This document shows positions 6,877-16,312 of a stretch of 64,000 nucleotides of DNA, piece after piece. This DNA is from Niabella agricola. GTDB lineage: Bacteria > Bacteroidota > Bacteroidia > Chitinophagales > Chitinophagaceae. The stretch's first letter is position 1, and every line of letters begins with the position of its first letter. Both the position numbers and the translations under genes were made by a program. The notes beneath the pieces are model-generated. The model had not been told where the DNA came from. It saw only the letters and a list, made by a program, of their open reading frames with translations, and did no database searches. The stretch is taken from contig NZ_JAJHIZ010000003.1 of the NCBI RefSeq assembly GCF_021538615.1, positions 3,224,001-3,288,000 of the forward strand, given 5' to 3'.

Positions 6877-9732
6877 TCAATTAAACTGGGTAATCTCTAC
6901 CTTCCGCGCCCGGTAGGTATACTTCAATTCAACGGTTTCCTGTTGCTGTTGCCGTATCTGCACCATTTTGTTTTCCTGGAGCATGGTAAAACCCAATGCC
7001 CCGGCATCAACAGAAAGCAGGTATTGGTCTTCGGGAAGATAAAGATGAAACAGCCCCTGCTCGTTTATAAGGGTCATAAATACGGCACCGTTTTTTGAAA
7101 TCGCTTTTACCCGGATGCCGGCGGGCGGCGGCGGGGCATCTGCATACTTGTCGGCCACATAAACAAGCTTTCCCGTCAGCAATTCTGTTTTTACAAGCGC
7201 AACCTCAAGCCGGCTGTTTTTTGTCAGTACAATTTCCGGGCTATTTAACAGGCTCCAGTTCTTATTATTCAGGATGGAAACGGAATAGCTTTTATTTTTT
7301 TCGCCGGTAAATTTTACAAGCCCCTTGCGGTTAGTGACCGCCATCGTTCCGTCAATACGTACCTGAACCCCCGGAGCAGTGGGTTCGCCCTCATCGTAGC
7401 GGCCATTGGTATTCAGGTCTGCATAAAAGAAAAGCTCCAGTTTCCGTTCCTGCAGCTCGCGCTGATTATGAAAGCTTTTTTCAATACCAACCCGTATTTG
7501 CCTGCTGTTATAACGGTATGGCAGGGAAGGATCGCCAGGGTCGTAGCTTGTACCGGACCCCTGGGTAACATTGTAGGCCATTGGTTGCACGTTAATCCCG
7601 TAAAGCATATCTGCCGTAACAGCCCAGTTGTTTTTCAGGTGCCAGCGGAGGTTGCCGTTTACGGCGTAATTGGAGCTATGATTGTAGCCCGAATAATTAT
7701 AGGTAACGCCCACATTCACAGACACGCGCTGTTGAAAAACTGCAAAACCGGCGGTTGGTCCAAGCGATAGAAATGTGTATTTAGGCCGTTCCAGGTCAAG
7801 CGCCAGGGCATCCGTTAAATAGTAGCTGTTAAGTTGGGCGAACGCCGAAAAGCCCAGTACCTGGCCTTTATAGGAGGTATTAACGCGAGACGACAGAAAG
7901 GGCGCCTGGGGTCTTTGGGAGGTATTTTGGAAAGTATAGCCGTTGTCTGCTTCGAGGAAGAAGGTATGCGTTGCATAAGCATAGCCCAGGTTTATTTTGC
8001 CGCGGAGGGAAGCCGATTTCCAGTTTTCGTTTTTTTCTTGCAGTTGAATATACTGCGTGAAATAATAAGGTCTGAAGGCAATATTCCAGCTTCCGCTCCG
8101 GGTTCCGTAACCGATTTCATAAGTGCTGTTGCCGTACCGGCTGGCGGCAGAAAGATATTCGTTTCCGAAATAGTAAAGGAGCCTGGGGTTATTGTTCAAC
8201 AGGCGTATGGCGGCAAAGAGCGTGTTGTTCCGGCCAAAATCGAGGGCCATATTATTGTCTAGCTGCAGCAATCCTCTTTTTAATCCCCCGTAATAAGGTG
8301 ATGAATAATAGTTGTAACTGTAAGACCGGAAGCGGCCGTTGCTGTGTACAATTTTTAACCCTCCGGCAACTCCAGACCGGGCGTCTGCATTTTTTATATG
8401 AAGCAGGCTATAACCGGCCTCTGCACCGATATAAGTGCTTTTACCAACCGGTATGGTAATGCTCCCGGATAGCAGTGAAGTATTGATATGGCTCCAGGTA
8501 TTGGAACTTTGTAATAGAGTCAGGGATTTATTTTTTACCGAAGACGTCTGGTCCTGGTAGGCAATGGCGAAGGTATAACCCTGGCCCTGAGGGCGGTAGT
8601 GAAGACTGTTGTATAACAGATAATTGTTTTCAACTCCGTAGAAGGTCAGCGACCGGTTGGCGCTGGTTTTAAAACCTGCTTTCAGCCCTCTTCCGTTCAG
8701 GTTAAAATCAAGCAGATCGTAAATGGTTCCCGCCCTCAATCCCCATTTACGGGATTGGTAGTCGATATAGGTATCATAGATATTCAATCCCTTTTGTACA
8801 GGACTGGTTATATAGTCGGCATTTATCCGGTACCGGAGCTGCTGGCTGTCGGGCAGGAAAAATGAACCGTTTCCCTGGAACTGGTAGGCGGAAAGACCTT
8901 GATTTACCGACAGGTAGCGCATGCCAATAGTATTGGGCGGACTTTGTGAAAAAGAAAGCTGGTTCAGACCAAGCCGTTTATCGCTGCTCATGCTCATCAT
9001 CCGCAGATTTTTTATGGCAAGCTGGTTCCCGGCTTTGTCAAGAGCGCGGATGAGAACGAGAAAATCAGAGGCAGTGCGGTTGCGTAATTTATTGGTTGCG
9101 GTAAATACAATAGTTTGCTGCTGGCCCGGTGCAAGCGTCAGTTCATTTATATCACCGCCAAATTCCAGCCCTTCGGGGATATTGCTCAGGTCCAGGTGAA
9201 AGCTGACGGGGACCAGGCCGTTATTATAGCAGCGGACGGGTACACTGGTTTGCCGGCTCAATTGGCTAAGATAAATCTCGGGTTCATCCGTGTCAACTAC
9301 CAATCCCTGTATTTGTTGAAGGTGTGTAGTAAAGAAAGCTGCATTTTGTACGGTTACATCCTTTTGCAGGGGTGCGAGCATAATGAGAAACCGCTGAAAA
9401 TTGCTATGAACGGTACGCCGGTCAGCAAAGTATTTAAGCGGGTACCATTTTTTTTCCCGGCCTTGTAACCGGATGCTGTCCGGCAGATTCAGCATGCCTT
9501 TTACAGATGCCGCAAAGTTTGTTTGAAAAAGCAGCACCTCTGTATTGCTGCTGTTTTCGATCCAGATGCTGTTGGAAAACGTTTCGCCGGAACGGATAGA
9601 TACCGTATCATATTTGAAGCCATAGCGTACCAGCGGTTGCTGCGCTGCAGCGGGCAGGCAGCTCACGATCCCCAGGATAAAAAAAACAATGCGCACAGAA
9701 AATAAGCAGTAATAGTGGTATGTTGATAGCAC
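6877..9732 (-). CDS. Usher-like outer-membrane beta-barrel protein
   Basis: A 951-residue protein with an N-terminal signal peptide (IVFFILGIVSCLPAAAQQ). Residues about 35-240 form one or two Ig-like domains, including a segment resembling alpha-macroglobulin/NPCBM-type strands (LEFGGDINELTLAPGQQQTIVF). Residues about 250-740 are a long series of amphipathic strands with aromatic ends, as in a large barrel (GFKTSANRSLTFYG, YEIGYGTRSGSWNIAFRPYYF). The C-terminal part holds a calcium-loop/prealbumin-like domain (FFYADLNTNGRYDEGEP ... GVQVRIDG) like the C-terminal domains of archaic ushers. It ends five bases from the convergent fibre gene. The annotated start is a GTG; another GTG at 9696 gives a tighter signal peptide and may be the real one. 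A TonB-independent general porin is less likely given the domain ends. Confidence 0.55.
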   Translation of the reverse strand: MLSTYHYYCLFSVRIVFFILGIVSCLPAAAQQPLVRYGFKYDTVSIRSGETFSNSIWIENSSNTEVLLFQTNFAASVKGMLNLPDSIRLQGREKKWYPLKYFADRRTVHSNFQRFLIMLAPLQKDVTVQNAAFFTTHLQQIQGLVVDTDEPEIYLSQLSRQTSVPVRCYNNGLVPVSFHLDLSNIPEGLEFGGDINELTLAPGQQQTIVFTATNKLRNRTASDFLVLIRALDKAGNQLAIKNLRMMSMSSDKRLGLNQLSFSQSPPNTIGMRYLSVNQGLSAYQFQGNGSFFLPDSQQLRYRINADYITSPVQKGLNIYDTYIDYQSRKWGLRAGTIYDLLDFNLNGRGLKAGFKTSANRSLTFYGVENNYLLYNSLHYRPQGQGYTFAIAYQDQTSSVKNKSLTLLQSSNTWSHINTSLLSGSITIPVGKSTYIGAEAGYSLLHIKNADARSGVAGGLKIVHSNGRFRSYSYNYYSSPYYGGLKRGLLQLDNNMALDFGRNNTLFAAIRLLNNNPRLLYYFGNEYLSAASRYGNSTYEIGYGTRSGSWNIAFRPYYFTQYIQLQEKNENWKSASLRGKINLGYAYATHTFFLEADNGYTFQNTSQRPQAPFLSSRVNTSYKGQVLGFSAFAQLNSYYLTDALALDLERPKYTFLSLGPTAGFAVFQQRVSVNVGVTYNYSGYNHSSNYAVNGNLRWHLKNNWAVTADMLYGINVQPMAYNVTQGSGTSYDPGDPSLPYRYNSRQIRVGIEKSFHNQRELQERKLELFFYADLNTNGRYDEGEPTAPGVQVRIDGTMAVTNRKGLVKFTGEKNKSYSVSILNNKNWSLLNSPEIVLTKNSRLEVALVKTELLTGKLVYVADKYADAPPPPAGIRVKAISKNGAVFMTLINEQGLFHLYLPEDQYLLSVDAGALGFTMLQENKMVQIRQQQQETVELKYTYRARKVEITQFN

Positions 9733-9788
9733 AAATGTACGCGGTAGCCTTCCTATTTTACAGGTGGTATTACCACATAAAGATGTGA

Positions 9789-10442
9789 TTACAGGTAATG
9801 AAACTTAAGCAGTGTGATCAGTTCTGCCTTGCTGTTGATGCGGAATGTTTTATAAATGTTTTTGATATGCTCCCGTACCGTGTCGATGGAAATCTGGTAT
9901 TTGTGCGCAATCAGCTTGTAGCTTAGTCCTTCCACAATACCTTCCACGATCTGCTGTTGCCGGTGGGTTAGTTTGCCGGTTAGCTCAACATTATGGTGAA
10001 GGTAGTCAAAGATCTTGCCGGTTACGGCTGTGCTGATAAAGGCTTCGCCTCCTATAATTTTTATCAATGCTTCATTAAAGGCGGATGCGGAAAGTGAAGC
10101 GGGAATAAATCCCCGCACGCCTATCCGTATATATTTCAGCAACAGACCCAAATCTCCCATTTCACCAATGGCTACCATCAGGCATCCCGGGAAAGATTGA
10201 GCAAGTGCCGACAACACAGCCAGGCTTTCCGGACGTGTAAGATCTGCTGCAAATAAAATCAGCGGCGGATGCGAAAACAGGAGCCGGTACGTATGTAAAG
10301 TCGAATCATTGGAGTCTGTTACAACCCGTATCCTGAAGCAAAATGCCGTGCTTTGCCTCAGAAAGGCTGTTAAGTGCTCCGTAAAACAAACATTGTCAGA
10401 TACGATAATCGTATCAATAACAGGGGTAGAGGGCAAAACCAT
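9789..10442 (-). CDS. LuxR/NarL-type transcriptional regulator upstream of the usher-like gene
   Basis: A 217-residue protein from the ATG at 10442; an in-frame start at 10514 would add 24 unlike residues. The C-terminus holds a clear GerE-type helix-turn-helix (LTHRQQQIVEGIVEGLSYKLIAHKYQISIDTVREHIKNIY, split here as two helices plus the recognition helix). The N-terminus has the alternating alpha/beta layout of a receiver domain (TIIVSDNVCF, LILFAADLT, CLMVAIGE, GVRGFIPAS), but the acidic pair is reduced to one Asp and the usual phospho-acceptor context is weak, so it may act without phosphorylation. It lies 57 bases upstream of, and in the same direction as, the usher-like gene and may control the fibre locus. 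Confidence 0.8.
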   Translation of the reverse strand: MVLPSTPVIDTIIVSDNVCFTEHLTAFLRQSTAFCFRIRVVTDSNDSTLHTYRLLFSHPPLILFAADLTRPESLAVLSALAQSFPGCLMVAIGEMGDLGLLLKYIRIGVRGFIPASLSASAFNEALIKIIGGEAFISTAVTGKIFDYLHHNVELTGKLTHRQQQIVEGIVEGLSYKLIAHKYQISIDTVREHIKNIYKTFRINSKAELITLLKFHYL

Positions 10443-10523
10443 AATATTCTTTATGCCCGTTCTAAAAACGGTTGCATAAACTTTGATTGTGGTTAAATTA
10501 AAGTTCAAATGCAAAGATAAAAA

Positions 10524-10556
10524 TTTGGTTCCGTATATGTTTATTTTTTATATTTG
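10524..10556 (+). promoter_or_regulatory. Bacteroidota-type promoter for comF
   Basis: TTTG at 10524-10527 and TATATTTG at 10549-10556 are separated by 21 bases, close to the -33 TTTG / -7 TAnnTTTG pattern of Bacteroidota primary promoters. The predicted transcript would start near 10562, which supports the ATG at 10575 as the comF start. Confidence 0.6.
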
Positions 10557-10574
10557 AATGAGAAGCTGATCATA

Positions 10575-11276
10575 ATGAACACCCTGCAACAAGCCTGGAG
10601 CGCTTTTACCCATCTGTTTTATCCGCATATTTGTGCGGGCTGCGGCAGCGATGCATTGCCGGCTGGCAGCGAACTTTGTCTTTCCTGTATATACGGATTA
10701 CCGGTTACGGATTTTGAAATGAACGCTGGTAATCCGGTTGAAAAAATTTTTGCCGGCCGGTTGCGGATAGAAGCGGCCAGCGCACATTGTTATTTTTCAA
10801 AACGATCAGCCATACAACACATGCTCCACCAGCTAAAATATGGCGGTAACCAGGCACTGGGGCGGCAGCTGGGGATGCTGCTGGGTACCGGATTAATGCA
10901 ATCCGCGCGTTTTAAAGACATCGGCCTTCTGGTGCCGATGCCGTTGTTTGCTGCCAGGGAACGCCGGCGAGGCTATAACCAGGCGGCGGTTTTATGCGGC
11001 GGTATTGCTGCTGTAACCGGAATACCAGTTTGCACAACGCTGATTTACAGAACAGCCGCTACAGAAAGTCAAACAAAAAAGAGCCGGGTAGACCGGTGGA
11101 ACAATATGCAGGGAAAGTTCAGCGTCCCCGATGCGTCAGTGGCTGTAAACCAGCACCTCCTGCTGGTAGATGATGTAGTTACCACGGGTGCAACGCTGGA
11201 GGCGTGTGGCAGCGTCTTGCTAAAGATTCCCGGTGTGCGATTGAGTATTACAGTGCTGTGTTTTGCCAGTAATTGA
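10575..11276 (+). CDS. comF: ComF-family phosphoribosyltransferase-like protein
   Basis: A 233-residue protein with the ComF layout: an N-terminal double zinc knuckle (CAGCG, then CLSC at about residues 20-38), a middle linker with the family motif LLVPMPLFAARERRRGYNQA, and a C-terminal type I phosphoribosyltransferase motif (LLLVDDVVTTGATLEACG). ComF proteins take part in DNA uptake and processing in competent bacteria; the enzymatic substrate is unknown. The ATG at 10575 was chosen over a TTG at 10554 because a promoter -7 box overlaps the latter. It is divergent from the LuxR-type regulator. Confidence 0.9.
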   Translation: MNTLQQAWSAFTHLFYPHICAGCGSDALPAGSELCLSCIYGLPVTDFEMNAGNPVEKIFAGRLRIEAASAHCYFSKRSAIQHMLHQLKYGGNQALGRQLGMLLGTGLMQSARFKDIGLLVPMPLFAARERRRGYNQAAVLCGGIAAVTGIPVCTTLIYRTAATESQTKKSRVDRWNNMQGKFSVPDASVAVNQHLLLVDDVVTTGATLEACGSVLLKIPGVRLSITVLCFASN

Positions 11277-11344
11277 TTGCAGGAGCTTGTTGTTTAACAA
11301 ACAAAATCGGAAAAACCGGTTACCTTTAGGAATAAATCGAATAT

Positions 11345-11863
11345 ATGAAAGTACTTCTTACAACACTCGTGCTGGCTGCAGTAATGGCAGCAGGCTCTAT
11401 CTATGATTTTAAGGTAGCCGGATTGACCGGAGGGACTATCAATTTTAAAGATTTTAAGGGAAAGAAAATCCTGATCGTGAATACCGCCAGCAAGTGTGGC
11501 TACACCCATCAGTATGAAGGATTGGAGGAGCTTTATAAAAAATACAGGGATAAGCTGGTGATCGTAGGTTTTCCCGCAAACAATTTTAAGTCACAGGAGC
11601 CCGGCAGCAACGAGGAGATTGCTGAGTTCTGCAAAAAAAATTATGGTGTCAGCTTCCCCATGGCCAGCAAGGTATCGGTTCAGGGAGCAGATATGGCGCC
11701 TATTTATAAATATTTAATTGCTGAAGCAGAGAAAAAAGGAATAAAAGATCCGATCAAGTGGAATTTTACAAAGTTTTTGATGGATGAAAAGGGAGCGTTG
11801 ATTGCCGTGTTCCCGTCGAAGGTAGAACCCATGAGTGAGGACCTTTTAAAATACCTGAACTAA
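11345..11863 (+). CDS. Glutathione peroxidase family thiol peroxidase
   Basis: A 172-residue protein with the GPx catalytic tetrad partly visible: Cys51 in NTASKCGYTHQY, Gln84 in FPANNFKSQEPG and Trp139 in IKWNFTKF. The active residue is cysteine rather than selenocysteine, so the enzyme probably uses thioredoxin-like donors to reduce hydroperoxides. The first 17 residues are hydrophobic (VLLTTLVLAAVMAAGS) and could direct export to the periplasm, though a short form is possible. It stands alone and is followed by a strong terminator. Confidence 0.9.
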   Translation: MKVLLTTLVLAAVMAAGSIYDFKVAGLTGGTINFKDFKGKKILIVNTASKCGYTHQYEGLEELYKKYRDKLVIVGFPANNFKSQEPGSNEEIAEFCKKNYGVSFPMASKVSVQGADMAPIYKYLIAEAEKKGIKDPIKWNFTKFLMDEKGALIAVFPSKVEPMSEDLLKYLN

Positions 11864-11900
11864 GTTTTCTATATATTTTTTTCTGACAACAAGCAATTAA

Positions 11901-11930
11901 TGGCCCCCATAAAAAGGGGCTATTTTTTTA
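11901..11930 (+). terminator. Intrinsic terminator of the peroxidase gene
   Basis: The stem TGGCCCC / GGGGCTA (with a G-U pair) around an A-rich loop is followed by seven T. It lies 37 bases after the peroxidase stop codon. Confidence 0.8.
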
Positions 11931-11950
11931 TATTCGCTGTAAAATAATTT

Positions 11951-13585
11951 ATGCGTACGCTGGCCTTTCTTGTTTGGATAACTGTATCTATGATTGCCTG
12001 TAACTCAAAAAAGGAGGCAGATCTGTTGGTATTTAACGGAACCATTTATACGGTAGATACCGCCTTCAGCAAGGCTGAAGCCATGGTAATCAGGAACGGT
12101 AAGGTAGTAGCCCTGGGCGCTAAAATCGAGCTGGAAAAGCAGTATGCCTGTAAGGAACAGCTGGATGCAGCCGGGAAGTTCATTTACCCGGGCTTCATCG
12201 ATGCGCATGCTCATTTTGTGGGATACGCAAAAGGACTTTCTGAAATGGACCTGACAGGAACAATCCGCTGGGAGGATGTATTGCACCGCTTCAGCGATTA
12301 TAAGACCGGTGATACCAGCAGTTGGATCATCGGGCGGGGCTGGGACCAGAACGACTGGCCGGTAAAAGAATTTCCCACGAACGAAGAACTGAATAAACGA
12401 TATCCGGATCGCCCGGTATTCCTGGTGCGGATCGACGGGCATGCAGCAATTGCGAATAACAAGGCGCTGGAACTGGCAGGGGTGAAAGCGGGGGACACCA
12501 TTACCGGGGGCGAATACCAGGTAAAAAACGGCATACTTACGGGTATCCTGATCGACAATGCCATGGATAAAGTGGCTTCCCGGATTCCTGAACCTTCGCT
12601 TGATGCGGCAAAAGCCATGCTTCAGCGGGCCCAGGCCAATTGTTTTGAACAGGGACTTACCTCTGTTCATGACTGCGGGCTCAGCTATGATGTGGTGGAG
12701 AAAATAGAGGCGTTACAAAAAAACGGCGATCTGAAAATGCGGCTGTATGTGATGCTGAGTGATGCTAAACAAAACTATGATTACCTGCTGAAGCGGGGCA
12801 TTATCAAAACAGACCGGATGCATGTGCGGGGATTCAAGGTTTACTCCGACGGGGCCCTGGGCTCCAGGGGGGCCTGCCTCCTGCACGATTATTCCGATAA
12901 AGCCGGTTGGAAAGGATTCTTATTGAGCAAGCCGGAACATTTTGACTCGGTGGCCCGGTTTATTTCCACACATGGCTGGCAGATGTGTACGCATGCCATT
13001 GGAGACAGCGCCAACCGGACCATGCTGGAGGTTTATGCAAAATACCTGAAGGGCAGGAACGATTTGCGCTGGCGAATCGAGCACGCACAGGTGATCAACG
13101 CGAACGATTTTCATTTCTTTGGCGATTACAATATTATTCCCTCGGTACAGCCTACCCATGCCACATCGGATATGTACTGGGCCGGCAACCGGCTGGGAGC
13201 AGATCGTTTGAAGGGTGCCTATGCTTATTTGCAGCTATTAAAGCAAAACGGATGGATACCGCTGGGGACCGACTTCCCGGTAGAGGACATTTCACCCTTT
13301 AAAACGTTTTATGCAGCGGTGGTACGAAAAGATGCGGAAGGCTTTCCGGCCACCGGTTTCCAGGTAGAAAACGCGTTAACAAGGGAGCAGGCCTTGCGGG
13401 GCATGACGATCTGGGCGGCCCGTGCAGCATTTGAAGAGCAGGAAAAAGGAAGCCTGGAGCCGGGAAAACTGGCAGATTTTGTAGTGCTGGACCAGGACTT
13501 AATGCAGGCTCCTGAAGCAGCATTACTAAAAATAAAAGTGTTGAAGACCTATTCGGGAGGGGAGATGGTGTTTGAAAAAAAGTAA
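11951..13585 (+). CDS. Lipoprotein amidohydrolase, YtcJ-like
   Basis: A 544-residue protein with a lipoprotein signal (lipobox region VSMIAC, Cys at about residue 17), so probably anchored in the cell envelope. The metal-dependent hydrolase fold is shown by GFIDAHAHFVGY (first metal motif), the YSDGALGSRGA loop, histidines in MCTHAIGD and RWRIEHAQV, and the late aspartate in LGTDFPVED. The C-terminal segment (KGSLEPGKLADFVVLDQDL) closes the amidohydrolase beta sandwich. This is the YtcJ / amidohydrolase 3 group, acting on C-N bonds of unknown substrates. It converges on gnd across a palindromic hairpin. Confidence 0.9.
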   Translation: MRTLAFLVWITVSMIACNSKKEADLLVFNGTIYTVDTAFSKAEAMVIRNGKVVALGAKIELEKQYACKEQLDAAGKFIYPGFIDAHAHFVGYAKGLSEMDLTGTIRWEDVLHRFSDYKTGDTSSWIIGRGWDQNDWPVKEFPTNEELNKRYPDRPVFLVRIDGHAAIANNKALELAGVKAGDTITGGEYQVKNGILTGILIDNAMDKVASRIPEPSLDAAKAMLQRAQANCFEQGLTSVHDCGLSYDVVEKIEALQKNGDLKMRLYVMLSDAKQNYDYLLKRGIIKTDRMHVRGFKVYSDGALGSRGACLLHDYSDKAGWKGFLLSKPEHFDSVARFISTHGWQMCTHAIGDSANRTMLEVYAKYLKGRNDLRWRIEHAQVINANDFHFFGDYNIIPSVQPTHATSDMYWAGNRLGADRLKGAYAYLQLLKQNGWIPLGTDFPVEDISPFKTFYAAVVRKDAEGFPATGFQVENALTREQALRGMTIWAARAAFEEQEKGSLEPGKLADFVVLDQDLMQAPEAALLKIKVLKTYSGGEMVFEKK

Positions 13586-13619
13586 AGACCTATGAGGTTT
13601 ACAAAAACCTCATAGGTCT
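13586..13619. terminator. 15-bp palindromic hairpin between convergent genes
   Basis: Perfect arms at 13586-13600 and 13605-13619 (AGACCTATGAGGTTT and its complement) surround an ACAA loop. The element begins directly after the amidohydrolase stop codon and lies 7 bases from the end of gnd. It lacks a strong T run but can act in both directions; palindromes of this type are also dispersed in Bacteroidota genomes. Confidence 0.7.
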
Positions 13620-13625
13620 GCGCGG

Positions 13626-15083
13626 CTACACGTCGTACGTCGTAGACGCTGTATCGCCTCCGCGCCCGGTCCAGTTGGTATGGAAGAATTGTCCGCGGGG
13701 CTTGTCTGTTCTTTCGTACGTATGCGCGCCAAAATAGTCGCGCTGCGCCTGCAGCAGGTTGGCCGGAAGGCGTTCGGTGCGATAGCCGTCATAGAAGCTG
13801 ATGGCGGCATTCAGGCAGGGCACCGGTATCCCGTTTTGTATGGCGGTGGCTGACACTTGTCTTAATCCACCCTGGCAGGCCTGGATCTTTTCTGCAAAAT
13901 ACGGATCTAGCAGCAGGTTGGCCAGGTCAGGATTCTTGTCAAATGCTTCTTTAATATTGCCCAGGAAGCGTGAACGGATGATGCACCCGCCTCTCCACAT
14001 CAGGGCGATATTGCCATAGCTTAGTTCCCAGTTGTATTCTTTTGCGGCGGCCTTCATCATCTGGTATCCCTGTGCATAAGATATTACTTTTGCAGCATAC
14101 AGCGCATCTCTTAAATGATCGATGAACGCTTTTTTGTCGCCATCAAAAGCAGGTGTGGGACCAGCGGTCAATACTTTTGAAGCGGCCACGCGCTCGTCTT
14201 TTAATGCAGAAAGACAACGGGCAAACACGGATTCGGTAATTAGCGTAAGCGGTACACCCAGCTCCAGTGCCACGGTCCCGGTCCATTTACCCGTACCTTT
14301 TTGCCCGGCAGTATCGAGGATCCGGTCAATGATGGGCGTGCCATCCGCTTCTTTATAAGCCAGGATATCCCGGGTGATCTCGATCAGGTAACTGTCCAGT
14401 TCTCCTTCATTCCATTCTTTAAATACTTCGTGCATTTCATCTGCAGACATACCCAATACATTTTTCATGATGTGGTAGATCTCGTTGATCAGCTGCATAT
14501 CGCCGTATTCGATGCCATTGTGTACCATCTTTACAAAATGGCCGGCACCACCCGTGCCTACCCAGTCGCAACAGGGCGTACCATCGGCTACTTTAGCCGC
14601 AATGCCCTGGAAGATGGGCTTTACTGCGGGCCAGGCTTCCTTAGAGCCACCGGGCATGATGGAAGGTCCCAGCAGGGCACCTTCTTCTCCGCCGGAAACG
14701 CCGGTACCGATAAAGTACAGTCCTTTGCTTTCTACATATTTTACCCGGCGTTCGGTATCGGGAAAATGAGAATTGCCGCCATCAATAATGATGTCGCCTT
14801 TATCTAAATGCGGAATCAACAGCTCAATAAAATCATCAACCGGCTTACCCGCTTTAACCATCAGCATCACTTTTCTCGGAGACTTTAAGGAGCTAACCAG
14901 GTCTTCAATCGATTTTGCGCCATAAATATTTTTTCCTTTTGCCCGGCCGTTTACAAAATTTTCTACTTTATCAACAGAGCGGTTGTAAGCGGTTACATGA
15001 AAGCCCTTGCTTTCCATATTCAGGATCAGGTTTTCACCCATCACTGCCAGGCCAATGACGCCTATGTCAGATACTTCATTCAT
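13626..15083 (-). CDS. gnd: 6-phosphogluconate dehydrogenase, decarboxylating
   Basis: A 485-residue cytoplasmic enzyme that converts 6-phosphogluconate and NADP+ into ribulose 5-phosphate, CO2 and NADPH in the oxidative pentose phosphate pathway. Visible signatures are the Rossmann dinucleotide loop (GVIGLAVMGENL, about residues 8-19), the substrate loop GTGVSGGEEGALLGPSIMPGG, the catalytic lysine region (GGAGHFVKMVHNGIEY) and the C-terminal motif DYFGAHTYERTD. The length is close to the usual 470-490 residues of the long form. The other oxidative-branch genes are not in this window. Confidence 0.97.
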   Translation of the reverse strand: MNEVSDIGVIGLAVMGENLILNMESKGFHVTAYNRSVDKVENFVNGRAKGKNIYGAKSIEDLVSSLKSPRKVMLMVKAGKPVDDFIELLIPHLDKGDIIIDGGNSHFPDTERRVKYVESKGLYFIGTGVSGGEEGALLGPSIMPGGSKEAWPAVKPIFQGIAAKVADGTPCCDWVGTGGAGHFVKMVHNGIEYGDMQLINEIYHIMKNVLGMSADEMHEVFKEWNEGELDSYLIEITRDILAYKEADGTPIIDRILDTAGQKGTGKWTGTVALELGVPLTLITESVFARCLSALKDERVAASKVLTAGPTPAFDGDKKAFIDHLRDALYAAKVISYAQGYQMMKAAAKEYNWELSYGNIALMWRGGCIIRSRFLGNIKEAFDKNPDLANLLLDPYFAEKIQACQGGLRQVSATAIQNGIPVPCLNAAISFYDGYRTERLPANLLQAQRDYFGAHTYERTDKPRGQFFHTNWTGRGGDTASTTYDV

Positions 15084-15262
15084 AATTACGTACGATTAAT
15101 GTATAAACAAAAAATGATTAACGATTATAAGTGCCCAAATTTAACCCCATGGGCTATTAAATCCAATTCCTGGCTGAGTATATGGGTGATAATTATAAAA
15201 TTTACAATTAACCGGGCGCTTTGGTAGTACTTTTTTAAGGGAAGAGCCGGACCATTTCCCGT

Positions 15263-16312
15263 TCAGGGCCGTTTTTTCAACAGGACGATATAAACTGGAA
15301 AATGATCGCTGTATCCGCCCCGGTAAAGTTCTCCCGCGTAACTGCGCAGGGGATAGCCTTTATAAGGTCCGGTATTTTCGATAAGCGCATCGTTCTTAAA
15401 CACGGCATTTTTGTAAAAGAAAAAACCAGACTGATCCTTATCCAAAAAACCTTCTGAAACCAGGATCTGGTCAAAAAGACTCCAGGCGTCCTGGTAAGCC
15501 AGGGTGCCCATACCGTTTTTGTAGAGTGCCATCCAGGGATTATACAGCTGTCCCATTTTAATGATGCCTGTATTGCCTGTAGCCTGCAGCCCTTTTACCA
15601 TGCTATTGTTTACCGGCTCATCGTTAAAGTCGCCCATCACAATGATTTTGGTCATGGGGTTGTGATTGAACAGGGTGTCTATAAATTTTCGGATGGTAAG
15701 TGCTGCAGCCATTCGACCAGGCTCCGATTTTTTTTCGCCTCCGTAGCGGCTGGGCCAGTGGTTTACAAAAACCTGAACCCGTTCGCTATTCAGCAGGCCG
15801 GTTACCCAAAGGATGTCGCGCGTATACGCGGAGGTTTTAATCCCTTCGGGAAGCGATACATATAAGGGCCTGCTTTTGAGTACGCGAAAATATTTTGGAT
15901 TGTATAACAAGGCCACATCGGCACCCCGTGCATCTTTTGAATCATAATGCACATACCGGTAATGACGACCGGCCAGCAACGGGTGTTGTGTCAGAGCATC
16001 GAGTACAGCGCCGTTTTCAACTTCCGATACGCCCAGGAGGGCCGGCCCTTCGGGATTTGTTTCCGTGCCAATCCGGGAGATAACGGTTGCAAGGCGGGTG
16101 GTTTTTTCATGGAAGACCGTGCTGGTATAGGCTTTAGAACCATAGGGCGTAAAGGTTTCGTCGTCGTACCGGCCATGAAAAACGGTATCATAAAAATTTT
16201 CGAGATTGTAAAATGCGACGATGGCCGGCTGGTAGGAGCGGGGCTGTGCGAACAGGCTGATGCAGCAGAAACTGATAACAGCCGGCGTCAGCAGGAATGG
16301 ATTTTTTTTCAT
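15263..16312 (-). CDS. Secreted endonuclease/exonuclease/phosphatase-family protein
   Basis: A 349-residue protein with a signal peptide (PFLLTPAVISFCCISLFAQ). The EEP-fold motifs are in order: FYNLENFYDT, GVSEVENGAVL (catalytic Glu), the middle VNHWPSRYGG, GDFNDEPVNNS (catalytic Asp/Asn) and YSDHFPVYIVL (catalytic Asp-His). Members hydrolyse phosphodiester or phosphomonoester bonds in nucleic acids, lipids or inositol phosphates. In Bacteroidota this type is often encoded next to a TonB-dependent receptor and a DUF5689 lipoprotein, which are found here at 17068 and 19694 on the other strand. An extracellular nuclease or phosphatase feeding uptake is the likeliest role. Confidence 0.88.
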   Translation of the reverse strand: MKKNPFLLTPAVISFCCISLFAQPRSYQPAIVAFYNLENFYDTVFHGRYDDETFTPYGSKAYTSTVFHEKTTRLATVISRIGTETNPEGPALLGVSEVENGAVLDALTQHPLLAGRHYRYVHYDSKDARGADVALLYNPKYFRVLKSRPLYVSLPEGIKTSAYTRDILWVTGLLNSERVQVFVNHWPSRYGGEKKSEPGRMAAALTIRKFIDTLFNHNPMTKIIVMGDFNDEPVNNSMVKGLQATGNTGIIKMGQLYNPWMALYKNGMGTLAYQDAWSLFDQILVSEGFLDKDQSGFFFYKNAVFKNDALIENTGPYKGYPLRSYAGELYRGGYSDHFPVYIVLLKKRP

